From the NCBI RefSeq assembly GCF_900104775.1, contig NZ_FNSA01000003.1, positions 3,162,001 through 3,226,000 of the forward strand: a stretch of DNA of 64,000 nucleotides, written 5' to 3'. Below, in pieces: positions 52,607 to 62,197 of this stretch. Both the position numbers and the translations under genes were made by a program. The first letter of the stretch is position 1, and every line of letters begins with the position of its first letter. This DNA is from Tsukamurella tyrosinosolvens (GTDB taxonomy: Bacteria; Actinomycetota; Actinomycetes; Mycobacteriales; Mycobacteriaceae). Below the pieces are notes generated by a model that did not search any database, had not been told where the DNA came from, and saw only the letters and a list, made by a program, of their open reading frames with translations.

Positions 52607-53304
52607 CGAAGCTCCTTAGCGGGTTGCTCGCGGACCACGCGCTCAAGAGGCACGTGGGTGGTGCATGCGCGGTCACCATTGGCGATGGTGGCCAAACGCT
52701 GTACATGAGTTCCCAACGCCTGTTCGATCGCCGAAATTTCGGCCTCGCACAGTTCGGGGAATTCGGATGCGACCTCCGACACCGGGCAGTGGTGTTGGCA
52801 GATCTGGACGCCGTTGCCCACTTCTCGGGCATCGGCGGAGAATCCGGCGTCCGAGAGCGACGCCGCGATCCTACGGGCACCGTCCACCGGGTCCGCGGAC
52901 TCGGTGGGGCTGATGGTGCCGATGGCCTGCTCGGCCCGGCGCCGCGCGAAGGTGCGCACCGCCTCCTCGCCGCCGACCTCGCGCAGGGCGCGGAGGGCGT
53001 CGACCGCCAGGGCGTCGTAGCCCTGGCCGAGGCGCCGCCGCCCGGAGGGCGTGAGCAGGAACTCCTTCGCAGGACGTCCCCGCCCCCGGCCGCCCAGGCC
53101 CGACGGTGGCGCGACCGTCACGTCGCCCGCCTCGAGCAGATTGTCGAGGTGGCGGCGCACGGCGGTCGTCGTGATACCCAGGGCCTCGCCGATATCGGCC
53201 GCGGTGGCCTGGCCCCGGTTCATGAGCAGCCCGACCACGGCGTCACGGGTGTCCCCGTCACGCTGGGCCGATGAGGCGTGCGCCTCGTGCTGCTCGTATT
53301 TCAC
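52603..53304 (-). CDS. sufR: SufR Fe-S-sensing repressor of the suf operon
   Basis: 233 residues from GTG at 53304. The N-terminal winged helix is [20 protein letters not shown] and [13 protein letters not shown]; the C-terminal part has the cluster-binding cysteines in [13 protein letters not shown] and [11 protein letters not shown]. With a cluster bound it represses the operon, and loss of the cluster derepresses it. It heads the operon sufRBDCSUT and is divergent from mptB. Confidence 0.92.
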   Translation of the reverse strand: MKYEQHEAHASSAQRDGDTRDAVVGLLMNRGQATAADIGEALGITTTAVRRHLDNLLEAGDVTVAPPSGLGGRGRGRPAKEFLLTPSGRRRLGQGYDALAVDALRALREVGGEEAVRTFARRRAEQAIGTISPTESADPVDGARRIAASLSDAGFSADAREVGNGVQICQHHCPVSEVASEFPELCEAEISAIEQALGTHVQRLATIANGDRACTTHVPLERVVREQPAKELR

Positions 53305-53340
53305 AACACGATTGTTTCCTAATTCGCCCAGCACTTCCAG

Positions 53341-53359
53341 CAAGGTCAGGCTAAGCTCA
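53341..53359. promoter_or_regulatory. Iron-box-like (IdeR/DtxR) sequence between sufR and mptB
   Basis: CAAGGTCAGGCTAAGCTCA matches the 19-base IdeR consensus TTAGGTTAGGCTAACCTAA that I recall at 14 positions, with an intact AGGCTAA centre. It lies 37 bases upstream of the sufR start. Iron control of suf operons would make biological sense, but the match is imperfect. Confidence 0.35.
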
Positions 53360-53407
53360 GCGCCTACCGCCCACGCCCGGCCACGGGCACGGTCTACTCT
53401 TGCGGAC

Positions 53408-55204
53408 GTGCGCGCAACCCCTTCTCTCCCCGCTCCCGTGCGCACGTTCGCGGATTACCTCGGCCTGACCAAGCCCGGAGGGGCACCGTCGGGCATCGCA
53501 GCGAACGGCCCCGGCGGCACGGTGAACCGCCTGCACTCCGACGAGCAGCAGTACCCGGACCTCAACGCGCAGGAGAAGCGGACGGTCCGGACCATCGCGA
53601 CCTTCGGCGGCGTCGGCGCCGTGCTCATCGCCTTCGGCGCGCTGGGCGTGGGCTCGTTCCCCGTGGTGCAGAACCCGATCGCCGGGCGGCGGCTGATCGG
53701 CCTCATGTTCCGCATGCAGTCCACGGCCCTCACGGTGACCATGGTCGGCACGGCGATGCTGATGATCGCGTGGGTGCTGCTGCGCAGGTACACCATCGGT
53801 TACCTGAATCCGAACGCGCACGCCGAGCCCGCGCCGCCGCGCCGGCTGACCCGCCGCGGCTTCGACCGGATCCTCGCCCTGTGGGTGCTGCCCTTCCTGT
53901 TCGCGCCGCCGATGTTCAGCAAGGACGTCTACTCGTACCTCGCGCAATCGGAGATCACCGCACGCGGGCTGGATCCGTACAAGATCGGGCCGGCCGCGGC
54001 GCTGGGCATCGACCACGTCTTCACCCGCTCGGTGCCGAACATCTGGCGCGACACCCCGGCCCCGTACGGCCCCCTCTTCCTCTACCTCGGCCGCGGCATC
54101 ACGTGGCTGACCGGCGAGAACGTCGTCGCCGGCGTAGTGCTGCACCGCGTGCTCGCCCTCGCGGGCGTGGCGATGATCGTGTGGGCTCTGCCGCGGCTCG
54201 CGCGCCGCTGCGGCGTGAACGAGGTCGCCGCGCTGTGGCTGGGCGCCGCGAACCCGCTGGTCATCTTCCATCTCATCGCGGGTATCCACAACGAGGCGCT
54301 CATGCTCGGCATGATGCTCGTCGGCATGGAGTGGGCGCTGCGCGCCATCGACTCCGGACTCCCCTTCCTCGACGGCTTCGCCCCCACCGGAGCGGGCGGC
54401 CTGCTGACCGCGGGCGCCGCGATGATCGCCCTGTCCGGCCTGATCAAGATCACGTCCGTGCTCGCGCTCGGCTTTATCGGCATGGCCCTCGCGCGACGCC
54501 TCGGCGGCAGTTTCCCCAACATCGGCGGACGGCTGCGCGACTGGCGCACCGCCCTGGCCGAGTGGAGACCGAACGCGGGCCGCACCCTCGTCGCGCTCGC
54601 GACCTCCGCGGGCTTCCTCGTGGTCGTGCTGGTCGTCGTCGTGGTCGCGGTCTGCCAGACGACGGGCCTCGGCTACGGCTGGCTCGACGCCGGCACCCTC
54701 GGCACCGCCAACAAGGTCCGCTCCTGGCTCTCCATCCCGACGGTGCTGGGCCTCGGGACCGGGCAGGTCGGGGTGCTCCTGGGCCTCGGCGACCACACCA
54801 CGGCGATCCTCGCGATCACCCGGCCGATCGCGGCCGCCCTCGCCGCCGTGATCGTGCTGCGCATGCTCATCGCCACCCTGTCGGGGCGGATCCACCCCGT
54901 CGGGTCGCTCGGCATCTCGATGGCGGCGCTGGTGCTGCTGTTCCCCGTCGTGCAGCCCTGGTACCTGCTGTGGGCGATCGTGCCGCTCGCCGCGTGGGCC
55001 ACCGCGCCCGGCTTCCGCCTGGCGGCGGTCATCGTCTCCAGCGTGATCTCCGTGATGCTCATGCCCAACGGCGGCGAGATCGAGCCCTACGTGATCGCCA
55101 AGGCGGGGATGTCGACGGTCGTCATCGTCGCGCTCGCCGTCTACCTGGCCTTCGAGCTGCCGCGCCACCGCGAACGGCGCCGCCGGCGCGGCCGAGTAGT
55201 CTGA
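53408..55204 (+). CDS. mptB: Alpha-(1->6)-mannopyranosyltransferase MptB-like, GT-C membrane enzyme
   Basis: 598 residues with about twelve transmembrane helices. The first periplasmic loop has the acidic motif in FSKDVYSYLAQSEITARGLD, and later GPLFLYLGRGITWLTG and AGIHNEALMLGMMLVG, typical of the MptA/MptB family that extends the lipomannan/lipoarabinomannan mannan core. It uses polyprenyl-phospho-mannose at the outer side of the membrane. The start is GTG at 53408, apparently leaderless; earlier frame extension lies within sufR on the other strand. The position beside suf is conserved in mycobacteria. Confidence 0.85.
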   Translation: MRATPSLPAPVRTFADYLGLTKPGGAPSGIAANGPGGTVNRLHSDEQQYPDLNAQEKRTVRTIATFGGVGAVLIAFGALGVGSFPVVQNPIAGRRLIGLMFRMQSTALTVTMVGTAMLMIAWVLLRRYTIGYLNPNAHAEPAPPRRLTRRGFDRILALWVLPFLFAPPMFSKDVYSYLAQSEITARGLDPYKIGPAAALGIDHVFTRSVPNIWRDTPAPYGPLFLYLGRGITWLTGENVVAGVVLHRVLALAGVAMIVWALPRLARRCGVNEVAALWLGAANPLVIFHLIAGIHNEALMLGMMLVGMEWALRAIDSGLPFLDGFAPTGAGGLLTAGAAMIALSGLIKITSVLALGFIGMALARRLGGSFPNIGGRLRDWRTALAEWRPNAGRTLVALATSAGFLVVVLVVVVVAVCQTTGLGYGWLDAGTLGTANKVRSWLSIPTVLGLGTGQVGVLLGLGDHTTAILAITRPIAAALAAVIVLRMLIATLSGRIHPVGSLGISMAALVLLFPVVQPWYLLWAIVPLAAWATAPGFRLAAVIVSSVISVMLMPNGGEIEPYVIAKAGMSTVVIVALAVYLAFELPRHRERRRRRGRVV

Positions 55205-55210
55205 CTTCCC

Positions 55211-56143
55211 GTGCCCGCACTGTCCGCGACCTCCGTCACCAAGCGATTCGGCGACGTCGTCGCCGTCGACGGGCTCGATCTCACCGTGGAGCGCGGCAGC
55301 GTTCTCGCCCTGCTCGGGCCCAACGGCGCCGGCAAGACCACCACCGTCGAGATGTGCGAGGGCTTCGGCTCCCCCGATTCCGGCAGCATCGAGGTCCTCG
55401 GCCTCGACCCGGTGGCGGACGCCGCCCGCCTCAAGCCCCGGATCGGCGTCATGCTGCAGGGCGGCGGCGCCTACCCCGGCGCCAAGACCGGCGAGATGCT
55501 GCGCCTCGTGGCCGCGTACGCCGCGAACCCCCACGACCCCGACTGGCTGCTCTCCACGCTGGGCCTGACCGACGTGGTGAACGTCAGCTACCGCCGGCTC
55601 TCCGGCGGCCAGCAGCAGCGGCTGTCCCTCGCGTGCGCGCTCGTCGGCCGCCCCGAGCTGGTCTTCCTCGACGAGCCCACCGCGGGTCTCGACGCCCAGG
55701 CGCGGCTGCTCGTCTGGGACCTCGTCGCCGCGCTGCGCCACGACGGCGTCACCGTCCTGCTCACCACCCACCTGCTCGACGAGGCGGAGGCGCTCGCCGA
55801 CCGCGTCGTCATCATGGACCGCGGCCGCGCGGTGGCCGACGGCACGCCCGAGGAACTCACGCGCCACGGCGCGGAGCACGAGCTGCGGGTGACCGCACCG
55901 TCGGGCCTGGACCCCGCGGCCCTGGCCGCCCGGCTGGGCACCGGCTTCACGGCGACGGTCGACGCGACGGACGCGCACGGCTCCGTCTACGTGGTGCGCG
56001 GCGCCGAGGTGACCCCCGCGGTGATCGCCGACGCGACGGCGCACTTCGCCGCGCAGGGCGCCCTGCTGACGGACCTGCGGGTGGGAACGCGGACCCTGCA
56101 GGACGTCTTCCTGGACCTGACCGGCCGCGACCTGAGGGGATGA
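55211..56143 (+). CDS. ABC transporter ATP-binding protein (exporter type)
   Basis: 310 residues. Walker A is GPNGAGKTT, Q-loop VMLQGGGAYPGAK, signature LSGGQQQRLSLACAL, Walker B LVFLDEPTAGLDAQA and switch TTHLLDEAEAL. The C-terminal ~90 residues are the extra domain of drug/antibiotic-type exporters. GTG start six bases after mptB. It works with the permease gene that follows. Confidence 0.9.
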   Translation: MPALSATSVTKRFGDVVAVDGLDLTVERGSVLALLGPNGAGKTTTVEMCEGFGSPDSGSIEVLGLDPVADAARLKPRIGVMLQGGGAYPGAKTGEMLRLVAAYAANPHDPDWLLSTLGLTDVVNVSYRRLSGGQQQRLSLACALVGRPELVFLDEPTAGLDAQARLLVWDLVAALRHDGVTVLLTTHLLDEAEALADRVVIMDRGRAVADGTPEELTRHGAEHELRVTAPSGLDPAALAARLGTGFTATVDATDAHGSVYVVRGAEVTPAVIADATAHFAAQGALLTDLRVGTRTLQDVFLDLTGRDLRG

Positions 56144-56144
56144 C

Positions 56145-56930
56145 GTGACCCGAACCGAGCCCCGATTCGCCCCCGGCACCTTCCTGCCGAATCCCGAGGC
56201 CGCGCGCCCGACCGCGATGCTCGCGGCGCAGACGCGCATGGAGCTCACGCTCCTGCTGCGCAACGGCGAGCAGCTGCTGCTCACCATGTTCATCCCGATC
56301 GCGCTGCTCGTCGGCTTCGCCGTGCTGCCGATCGGCGGGGACGCCACCCGCATCGACTCCCTGGTCCCGGCCGTGATGGCCGTGGCGGTGATGTCGACCG
56401 CGTTCACCGGCCAGGCCATCGCCGTGGGCTTCGACCGGCGCTACGGCGCGCTCAAGCGGCTCGGCGCCACGCCGCTGCCGCGCTGGGGCGTCATCGGCGG
56501 CAAGACCCTCGCCGTGGTGATCGTGGTGATCCTGCAGGCGGTGATCCTCGGCGGGATCGGCCTCGCGCTGGGGTGGCGGCCGGAGCCCGTCGGGCTGGCG
56601 CTGTGGGTGCCGATCCTCGCGCTGGGCGTCTTCGCCTTCGCCTCGCTGGGCCTCCTGCTGGGCGGCACGCTCAAGGCCGAGGTCGTGCTCGCGCTGGCGA
56701 ACCTGCTGTGGTTCGTCATGGGCGCGATCGCCTCGCTCGTCGTCGTGCGCGAGCACGTTCCGGACGTGGTGCTCGTGCTCGCGCGGCTGTCCCCGTCGGG
56801 CGCGCTGACCGAGGCACTGACCCGCGCGACGACGCTCGGCGCCGTCGACTGGTTCGGCCTGGCGGTGCTCGCCGCGTGGGGCGTCGTCGGCTCCGCTCTC
56901 GCCGTCCGACTGTTCCGGTTCACCGGTTAA
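56145..56930 (+). CDS. ABC-2 type transporter permease
   Basis: 261 residues, six transmembrane helices of the ABC-2 fold. A short cytoplasmic head is followed by MELTLLLRNGEQLLLTMFIP, the typical first helix entry. It partners with the ATPase gene one base upstream. The substrate is unknown; the pair sits between mptB and ctaA as in mycobacteria, where its role is also unclear. Confidence 0.86.
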   Translation: MTRTEPRFAPGTFLPNPEAARPTAMLAAQTRMELTLLLRNGEQLLLTMFIPIALLVGFAVLPIGGDATRIDSLVPAVMAVAVMSTAFTGQAIAVGFDRRYGALKRLGATPLPRWGVIGGKTLAVVIVVILQAVILGGIGLALGWRPEPVGLALWVPILALGVFAFASLGLLLGGTLKAEVVLALANLLWFVMGAIASLVVVREHVPDVVLVLARLSPSGALTEALTRATTLGAVDWFGLAVLAAWGVVGSALAVRLFRFTG

Positions 56931-56969
56931 CCACTACAGGCCGTAGTAGCCGCGGGGCACCCACGTACG

Positions 56970-57950
56970 ATGATCGGCGTGTACCAGCTCTTCCTGCGCC
57001 TCGTCGACCGCCTGCCGCTTCCCAGCGTGAAGGCGCAGCAGCGGTTCGCGCTCGCCGCGCTACTCTCGCAGGCGCTGATCGCCGTCACCGGATCGGTCGT
57101 GCGCGTGACCGGCTCCGGACTGGGCTGCCCCACCTGGCCCAAGTGCTTCGACGATTCCCTGCTGCCGATCCCTCAGGACGAGGTCCCGTGGTGGCACCAG
57201 GCCATCGAGTTCGGCAACCGGCAGATCGCGGTGTGGATCGTGGTGACCACGTCGATCGCGATCGTGCTCGCCGTGACCCGCGCCCGGCGCCGCCGCGAGA
57301 TCCTGGTCTACGCCTGGATCCTGCCGTTCTCGACCTTCGCCCAGGGCATCCTCGGCGGCGTCACCGTCCTCACGGGCCTGCGCTGGTGGGTCGTCGGCGC
57401 ACACATGCTGGTCTCCTGCGCGATGGTGTGGATCGCGGCGACGCTGTACGCCAAGGTCGGTGAACCCGACGACGGCGTCGAGATCGAAGCCGCACCCGCG
57501 GGCGCCCGGCGGCTCGTCGCGCTCTCCGCGGTCGTCATGGCCTTCGTGCTCGCGGCGGGCGTCGTGGTCACCGCCGCCGGCCCGCACGCGGGCGACCGCA
57601 CCAATCCGAAGGCGATCGACCGGCTCGACCTGTCCATCCCCGCCCTGTCGCTGACGCACGGCCTGCTGGTCGCGGCGTACGTCGCGATCCTGGTGTGGGT
57701 CGCGGTGCTCGTGGTCCGCGGACCGTCGAGCGAGGCCGTCCGGCGGCGGCTGAAGATCGTCTTCGCGGTGGTCGCCGCGCAGTCGCTCATCGGCGTCGTC
57801 CAGTACTTCACCGGTGTCCCCGCACTCCTCGTCGTGCTGCACGTGGCGGGCGCGATGTCGGTGATCGCCGAGACCGCGATCCTGTACCGCCTGATGCGGG
57901 CGCGGGTGCTGCGCGCCTCCGACGTCCCGACCGATAAGGTGGCGGCATGA
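56970..57950 (+). CDS. ctaA: Heme A synthase
   Basis: 326 residues, about eight transmembrane helices. It oxidises the C8 methyl of heme O to heme A for cytochrome aa3 oxidase. Features are VTGSVVRVTGSGLGCPTWPKC with its cysteine pair (seen here as GSGLGCPTWPKCF), WWHQAIEFGNRQIAVW, VVGAHMLVSCAMVW, SLTHGLLVAAYVA and LVVLHVAGAMSV with the four heme histidines. It acts after CtaB, encoded at 61175. Confidence 0.93.
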   Translation: MIGVYQLFLRLVDRLPLPSVKAQQRFALAALLSQALIAVTGSVVRVTGSGLGCPTWPKCFDDSLLPIPQDEVPWWHQAIEFGNRQIAVWIVVTTSIAIVLAVTRARRRREILVYAWILPFSTFAQGILGGVTVLTGLRWWVVGAHMLVSCAMVWIAATLYAKVGEPDDGVEIEAAPAGARRLVALSAVVMAFVLAAGVVVTAAGPHAGDRTNPKAIDRLDLSIPALSLTHGLLVAAYVAILVWVAVLVVRGPSSEAVRRRLKIVFAVVAAQSLIGVVQYFTGVPALLVVLHVAGAMSVIAETAILYRLMRARVLRASDVPTDKVAA

Positions 57951-58240
57951 CTGAGCAGGCCCCCGGCAACGTCGTCTCCCGCCTGAAGCGCTTCGCCGCG
58001 CAGCACGACGGGGCGACCGCCGTGCTGCAGAACATGGGCGAGGAGGGCGTGCGCATCACCCTCGTCGGCGGCGACGGGATCATGGGCGACCAGATCGTCG
58101 CGAACCCCGCGCAGGCGAAGGACGCCGCCGAGAAGGCCGGCCTCGACACCTCCGAGTGGGACCGCGAGCTGGTCAGCAAGGCCACCACGGAGCCCGGCCA
58201 CCACGAGCGGATGGCCGGCTACCGGGCGGCGTCCCGCTAG
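57947..58240 (+). CDS. Small conserved hypothetical protein
   Basis: 97 residues, ATG overlapping the ctaA stop. It contains VLQNMGEEGVRITLVGGDGI and ends SKATTEPGHHERMAGYRAA. It is soluble with an alpha/beta appearance. Coupling to ctaA suggests joint expression, but no function is known to me. Confidence 0.7.
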   Translation: MTEQAPGNVVSRLKRFAAQHDGATAVLQNMGEEGVRITLVGGDGIMGDQIVANPAQAKDAAEKAGLDTSEWDRELVSKATTEPGHHERMAGYRAASR

Positions 58241-58271
58241 TACTCGCCCGGTACGGTCCGCCGAGCGCGAC

Positions 58272-58841
58272 TCAGGCGCGCTCGTACTGCGCCAGGATCA
58301 CGCCGATGTCGAACGCGCGGTGCGAGACCAGCTTCCACTGCTGCGGTGCGAAGCCGCCCGCGAAGAGCGGGACGCCGTCGCCCGCGGTCACGGGGTAGAT
58401 CTTCAGCGCCAGCCGGTCGACCTCGGGTGCGAGCGTCGCGGCGAGCTTCCCGCCACCGCACAGCCAGATGTCGCCGCCGTCCTCCTGCTTGAGCGCCCGC
58501 ATGTGCGCGACGGGGTCCTCGGCGATCACCTCGACCTCCGGGAAGTCCGCGGCGTCCAGCGACCGCGAGTAGACGATCGTGCGCAGGTGCGAGTACGGGT
58601 CGTTCACGCCCACATCGGCGCCGATCCGGTACGTCGTGGTCCCCATGACGACGGTGTCCCACTTCGTCAGCGGCGGCGTGATGCCGAGCGCCTCGTGCAG
58701 GCCCGTCGGCAGGCCGTCGCCCCACTCCTCGTTCATCTGCCGCGAGTACTCCTCGTCGACGGGGTAGAAGTCGTACTGGCCCTCGGGGCCGGCGATCCGG
58801 CCGTCGAGCGAGACGGCGACGTAGTACACGAGTGAACGCAA
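58272..58841 (-). CDS. Dihydrofolate-reductase-like (RibD C-terminal domain) protein
   Basis: 189 residues. The start is TTG at 58841 because GAGGAG lies seven bases upstream; a longer frame beyond it runs into the qor promoter region. Family marks are YYVAVSLDGRIAGPEGQYDF, DTVVMGTTTYRIGADVG and DIWLCGGGKLAATL, as in NADPH-dependent reductases of the RibD/DHFR superfamily. The substrate is unknown. It is divergent from the quinone oxidoreductase gene. Confidence 0.85.
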   Translation of the reverse strand: MRSLVYYVAVSLDGRIAGPEGQYDFYPVDEEYSRQMNEEWGDGLPTGLHEALGITPPLTKWDTVVMGTTTYRIGADVGVNDPYSHLRTIVYSRSLDAADFPEVEVIAEDPVAHMRALKQEDGGDIWLCGGGKLAATLAPEVDRLALKIYPVTAGDGVPLFAGGFAPQQWKLVSHRAFDIGVILAQYERA

Positions 58842-58929
58842 GCGAGGACTCCTCGGTCGACGGGATGTACGCAGGCCGGATTCTGCAGCCCCGTCGACCC
58901 TGCCACACCGCGTGCGGTAGAGATGAGTC

Positions 58930-59895
58930 ATGCGCGCGATCACGGTGACAGAACACGGCGGCCCGGAAGTCCTGACCTACGGCGAGGCGCCGGATCCGGT
59001 GCCCGGCCCCGGTCAGGTGCTGGTCCGCACCAGCGCCATCGGCGTGAACTTCATCGACACCTACTTCCGCGAGGGCATGTATCCCACGGCGCTGCCGTAC
59101 ATCCCGGGCAGCGAGGGCTCCGGCACCGTCGTCGCGCTCGGCGAGGGCGTCACGCACCGCGCCGTGGGCGACGTGGTCGCCTGGTGCGAGGGTCCGGGCT
59201 CGTACGCCGAGCTCGTCGCGGTGCCGGCGGACCGCACCGTCGTGGTGCCCGACGGGGTCGCGCCCGAGGTCGCGGCGTCGGTCCTGCTGCAGGGCATGAC
59301 GGCCCACTACCTGACGCACGACTCGCACCCGGTCCAGGCCGGAGACACCGTGCTCGTGCACGCCGGCGCGGGCGGCACGGGCCTGCTGGTGACGCAGATG
59401 GCGACCGCCCTCGGCGCGCGCGTGATCACGACGGTCTCGACCGACGAGAAGGAGCGCCTCTCGCGCGAGGCGGGCGCCTGGCAGGTGCTGCGCTACGACG
59501 AGGACGTCGCGGCCCGCGTGCGGGAGCTGACCGACGGCGCGGGCGTCGCCGCCGTGTACGACGGCGTGGGCAAGGACACCTTCGAGGCGTCGCTGCTCGC
59601 GACGCGGCACAAGGGCATCGTCGTGCTGTTCGGCGCGGCATCCGGCCCGGTGCCGCCGTTCGACCTGCAGCGGCTCAACCCCCTGGGCTCGCTGTTCGTG
59701 CAGCGCCCCACGCTGGCGCACCACGTCGCCACCGCCGAGGACTTCGCCCGGCGCAGCGGGGCGGTGCTCGACGGCCTGCGCGACGGCTCGCTGCGGTTCA
59801 CCGTCGGCGCGACGTACCCTCTGGCCGAGGCCGGCCGCGCGCACACGGACCTGCAGGCGCGCCGCACCACGGGTTCGGTGGCGCTCCTCCCCTGA
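58930..59895 (+). CDS. qor: NADPH:quinone oxidoreductase (MDR superfamily)
   Basis: 321 residues. It lacks zinc-binding cysteines, as is usual for quinone reductases. Features are GVNFIDTYFREGMYPTALP, the signature VLLQGMTAHYLTHDSHPVQ and the NADPH motif VLVHAGAGGTGLLVTQMA. It reduces quinones or related carbonyls in the cytoplasm. The position near ctaA and ctaB is shared with mycobacteria. Confidence 0.92.
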   Translation: MRAITVTEHGGPEVLTYGEAPDPVPGPGQVLVRTSAIGVNFIDTYFREGMYPTALPYIPGSEGSGTVVALGEGVTHRAVGDVVAWCEGPGSYAELVAVPADRTVVVPDGVAPEVAASVLLQGMTAHYLTHDSHPVQAGDTVLVHAGAGGTGLLVTQMATALGARVITTVSTDEKERLSREAGAWQVLRYDEDVAARVRELTDGAGVAAVYDGVGKDTFEASLLATRHKGIVVLFGAASGPVPPFDLQRLNPLGSLFVQRPTLAHHVATAEDFARRSGAVLDGLRDGSLRFTVGATYPLAEAGRAHTDLQARRTTGSVALLP

Positions 59896-59940
59896 CGGCG
59901 CGGCCCGCGCGGGGCGACACCCGCGGCGGATGATGTGAGC

Positions 59941-59952
59941 AGTGTCAACACT
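59941..59952. promoter_or_regulatory. Short palindrome upstream of a TetR gene
   Basis: AGTGT and ACACT flank CA, a perfect 5-2-5 inverted repeat, and TAGATT at 59957-59962 could be the -10 element. The start codon follows at 59970, so the mRNA would be leaderless. It is a plausible autoregulatory operator of the TetR protein. Confidence 0.45.
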
Positions 59953-59969
59953 CCTGTAGATTGATCGTC

Positions 59970-60545
59970 ATGAGCACGACGTACCACCACGGCGACCTGC
60001 CCGGCGCGCTCGTCGGCGCGGCGGTCGAGATCCTCGACGAGGAGGGCGGCGCGACCGACCTCTCGCTCCGTGCCGTCGCCCGGCGGGCCGGGGTGTCCAC
60101 GGCCGCGCCCTACCGCCACTTCCCCGACCGCGGCGCGCTGATCTCGGCCGTCGCGGCCGTCGGCTATCGCGAGCTGGCGGCAGCGCTCGCTGCGGCGTGC
60201 CCGGCCCCGTCGGGCCCGGACGACCTGGCCGACATCGCGATCGCCTACGTGGACTTCGCGCTGCAGCGCACCGGGCTCTTCCGCGCGATGTTCGCCGAGC
60301 CCTGCGGCACCGAACCCGAACGCGTCGAGGCCGTGGAGGCGATCAAGGGGTATCTGACGGGCCTCATCCAGCAGACGCTGCAGGGCGCCGCCGATTCCGA
60401 GGACACCGCCACGGCCGTCTGGGCGCTGGTGCACGGGCTGGCGTTCCTGCACCTCGACGGCAAGCTCGACGCCTCGTCGCCGGAGGAGGTGCACCGCCGC
60501 GTCCGCGCGACGGTGAAGGCGGCGCTGGGGATCGCGCCGGCCTGA
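59970..60545 (+). CDS. TetR-family transcriptional regulator
   Basis: 191 residues. The helix-turn-helix is LSLRAVARRAGVSTAAPYRH followed by FPDRGALISAVAAVGYREL. A C-terminal ligand domain contains FALQRTGLFRAMFAEPCG and ends with AVWALVHGLAFLHLDGKL, as in the WHG-domain TetR class. It might control itself or the qor gene upstream. The ligand is unknown. Confidence 0.87.
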   Translation: MSTTYHHGDLPGALVGAAVEILDEEGGATDLSLRAVARRAGVSTAAPYRHFPDRGALISAVAAVGYRELAAALAAACPAPSGPDDLADIAIAYVDFALQRTGLFRAMFAEPCGTEPERVEAVEAIKGYLTGLIQQTLQGAADSEDTATAVWALVHGLAFLHLDGKLDASSPEEVHRRVRATVKAALGIAPA

Positions 60546-61175
60546 TCAGCGGGCGGCGAACTCCGCCAACCCCGGGCCACCGAGTTCGGCGAGGTAGTCG
60601 TCGCGGCCGGTCAGCGCCATGATCAGCGCGATGAGCGGGCCGGTCACCTCCGGCCCCGAGCCCACGTCGAAGGAACCGTCGACGGCGCGGAGCCGCAGGT
60701 CGCGGGCCCGGGTCGCCGACGGGAGCATCAGGTCCGAACCGGCGTAGAACCCGGCGACGCGCTCGAGCACCTCCGCCGGGTGGGCGCGGACGATGCCGAG
60801 CGGGCGCCGGATGTCCTCGCCGTGCACGACGATCTCCCCCAGCATGGCGCCGACGGGGATCGGCGCCTTGGTCCGGCTGGTCCGCACCGCGCGGAACTGC
60901 TCGAGGGTGTCCGCCGGACGGTCCCCCAGGCGCTTGGCCAGGCGTTGCGCGACGTTGGCGTCGAAGTCGAAGCGGTGACGGAGCACGCCCGCGAACCAGA
61001 CGAGCGGATTGTCGGATGCCCCGGCGGTCAGATGAGCCAGGACCTCCCGCACCGTCAGCCCCGCGCAGAGCGACGGGGTGTCCCATCGCTCGTGCGCGAG
61101 GGCGGCGAGGTCCTCGGCGAGCGCGGCGCGCTCGGCGAAGATCAGGGGCCAGAGGTCGCGCTCGGAGGCGGCCAT
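60546..61175 (-). CDS. Maleylpyruvate-isomerase-family (DinB-like) mycothiol-dependent protein
   Basis: 209 residues. The DinB-like four-helix fold has metal-binding histidines in LTVREVLAHLTAGAS and GEIVVHGEDIRRPLG. Members use or transfer mycothiol, the main thiol of actinobacteria; the exact reaction is unknown. The ATG at 61175 shares a base with the ctaB stop (TGATG), so the two are coupled. Confidence 0.8.
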   Translation of the reverse strand: MAASERDLWPLIFAERAALAEDLAALAHERWDTPSLCAGLTVREVLAHLTAGASDNPLVWFAGVLRHRFDFDANVAQRLAKRLGDRPADTLEQFRAVRTSRTKAPIPVGAMLGEIVVHGEDIRRPLGIVRAHPAEVLERVAGFYAGSDLMLPSATRARDLRLRAVDGSFDVGSGPEVTGPLIALIMALTGRDDYLAELGGPGLAEFAAR

Positions 61176-62155
61176 CAGTGACCGAGCAACTGCCAGACGG
61201 TGCTGTAGTTGAGGATCGAGTCCACCGAGAGCGCGCAGAACAGCACGGCGAGGTAGTTGTTCGACTGCAGGAAGACCTTGAGCGGCTTGATCTCCTGCCC
61301 CGCCTTGGTCTGCGCGTACAGCTTGTGCACCGCGTAGAGGAACCAGGCGCCGCACAGCGCGGCGGCGATCGCGTAGACCAGACCGGCGGCGGGGATCAGC
61401 ACGAGCGTGGTGATGACGGTGGCCCAGGTGTACCAGACCATCTGTCGGGCGACGGTGGTCTCCGGCGCGACGACGGGCAGCATCGGCACGCCGGCGGCCT
61501 TGTAGTCCTCCTTGTAGCGCATGGCGAGCGCCCAGGTGTGCGGCGGCGTCCAGAAGAAGATCACCAGGAACAGCACGATCGCGGGCCACTCGATGGTGCC
61601 GGTCGCGGCCGCCCAGCCGACGAGGGTGGGCATGCAGCCAGCGGCGCCGCCCCAGACCACGTTCTGCGAGGTGCGCCGCTTGAGCAGCATCGTGTACACG
61701 AACAGGTAGAACGCGATCGTGACCAGCACCAGAACGGCCGCGAGCAGGTTCGCCATCACCGACAGCCACGCGAACGAGGCCGCAGCGAGGACCAGGCCGA
61801 AGATCAGCGCGTGCCGGACCGGCACGGCGTGCCGCGCGAGCGGGCGCCGCTCGGTGCGCTTCATCTTCTGATCGATGTCGGCGTCCGCGACCATGTTCAG
61901 CGTGTTCGCCGAGGCCGCGCCCAGCCAGCCGCCGAACAGCGTCGACAGGATGAGCGGCAGGTTCACGTGGCCGCGATCGGCCAGCAGCATCACCGGGATG
62001 GTGGCGACGAGGAGGAGCTCGATCACCTTCGGCTTGGTCAGCGCGATGTACGCGAGCACCGTCTGCCAGGCGCGTCCGGCGAAGGACGCGGGGACCGGCG
62101 CGGCCGCCGAGCGAGCGTCTGGGGTGTTCGTCCCGTGCCCGCCCTTGAAAACCAT
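61175..62155 (-). CDS. ctaB: Protoheme IX farnesyltransferase (heme O synthase)
   Basis: 326 residues with about eight to nine transmembrane helices. It adds farnesyl to heme B to form heme O, the substrate of CtaA. Signatures are [20 protein letters not shown] and the second Asp/Lys-rich loop region with [35 protein letters not shown] is also typical. It is divergent from tkt. Confidence 0.94.
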   Translation of the reverse strand: MVFKGGHGTNTPDARSAAAPVPASFAGRAWQTVLAYIALTKPKVIELLLVATIPVMLLADRGHVNLPLILSTLFGGWLGAASANTLNMVADADIDQKMKRTERRPLARHAVPVRHALIFGLVLAAASFAWLSVMANLLAAVLVLVTIAFYLFVYTMLLKRRTSQNVVWGGAAGCMPTLVGWAAATGTIEWPAIVLFLVIFFWTPPHTWALAMRYKEDYKAAGVPMLPVVAPETTVARQMVWYTWATVITTLVLIPAAGLVYAIAAALCGAWFLYAVHKLYAQTKAGQEIKPLKVFLQSNNYLAVLFCALSVDSILNYSTVWQLLGH

Positions 62156-62197
62156 CTGTGCCGCACTCTCTCCTGACGGGTCCGGGCGTAGCCGGAC

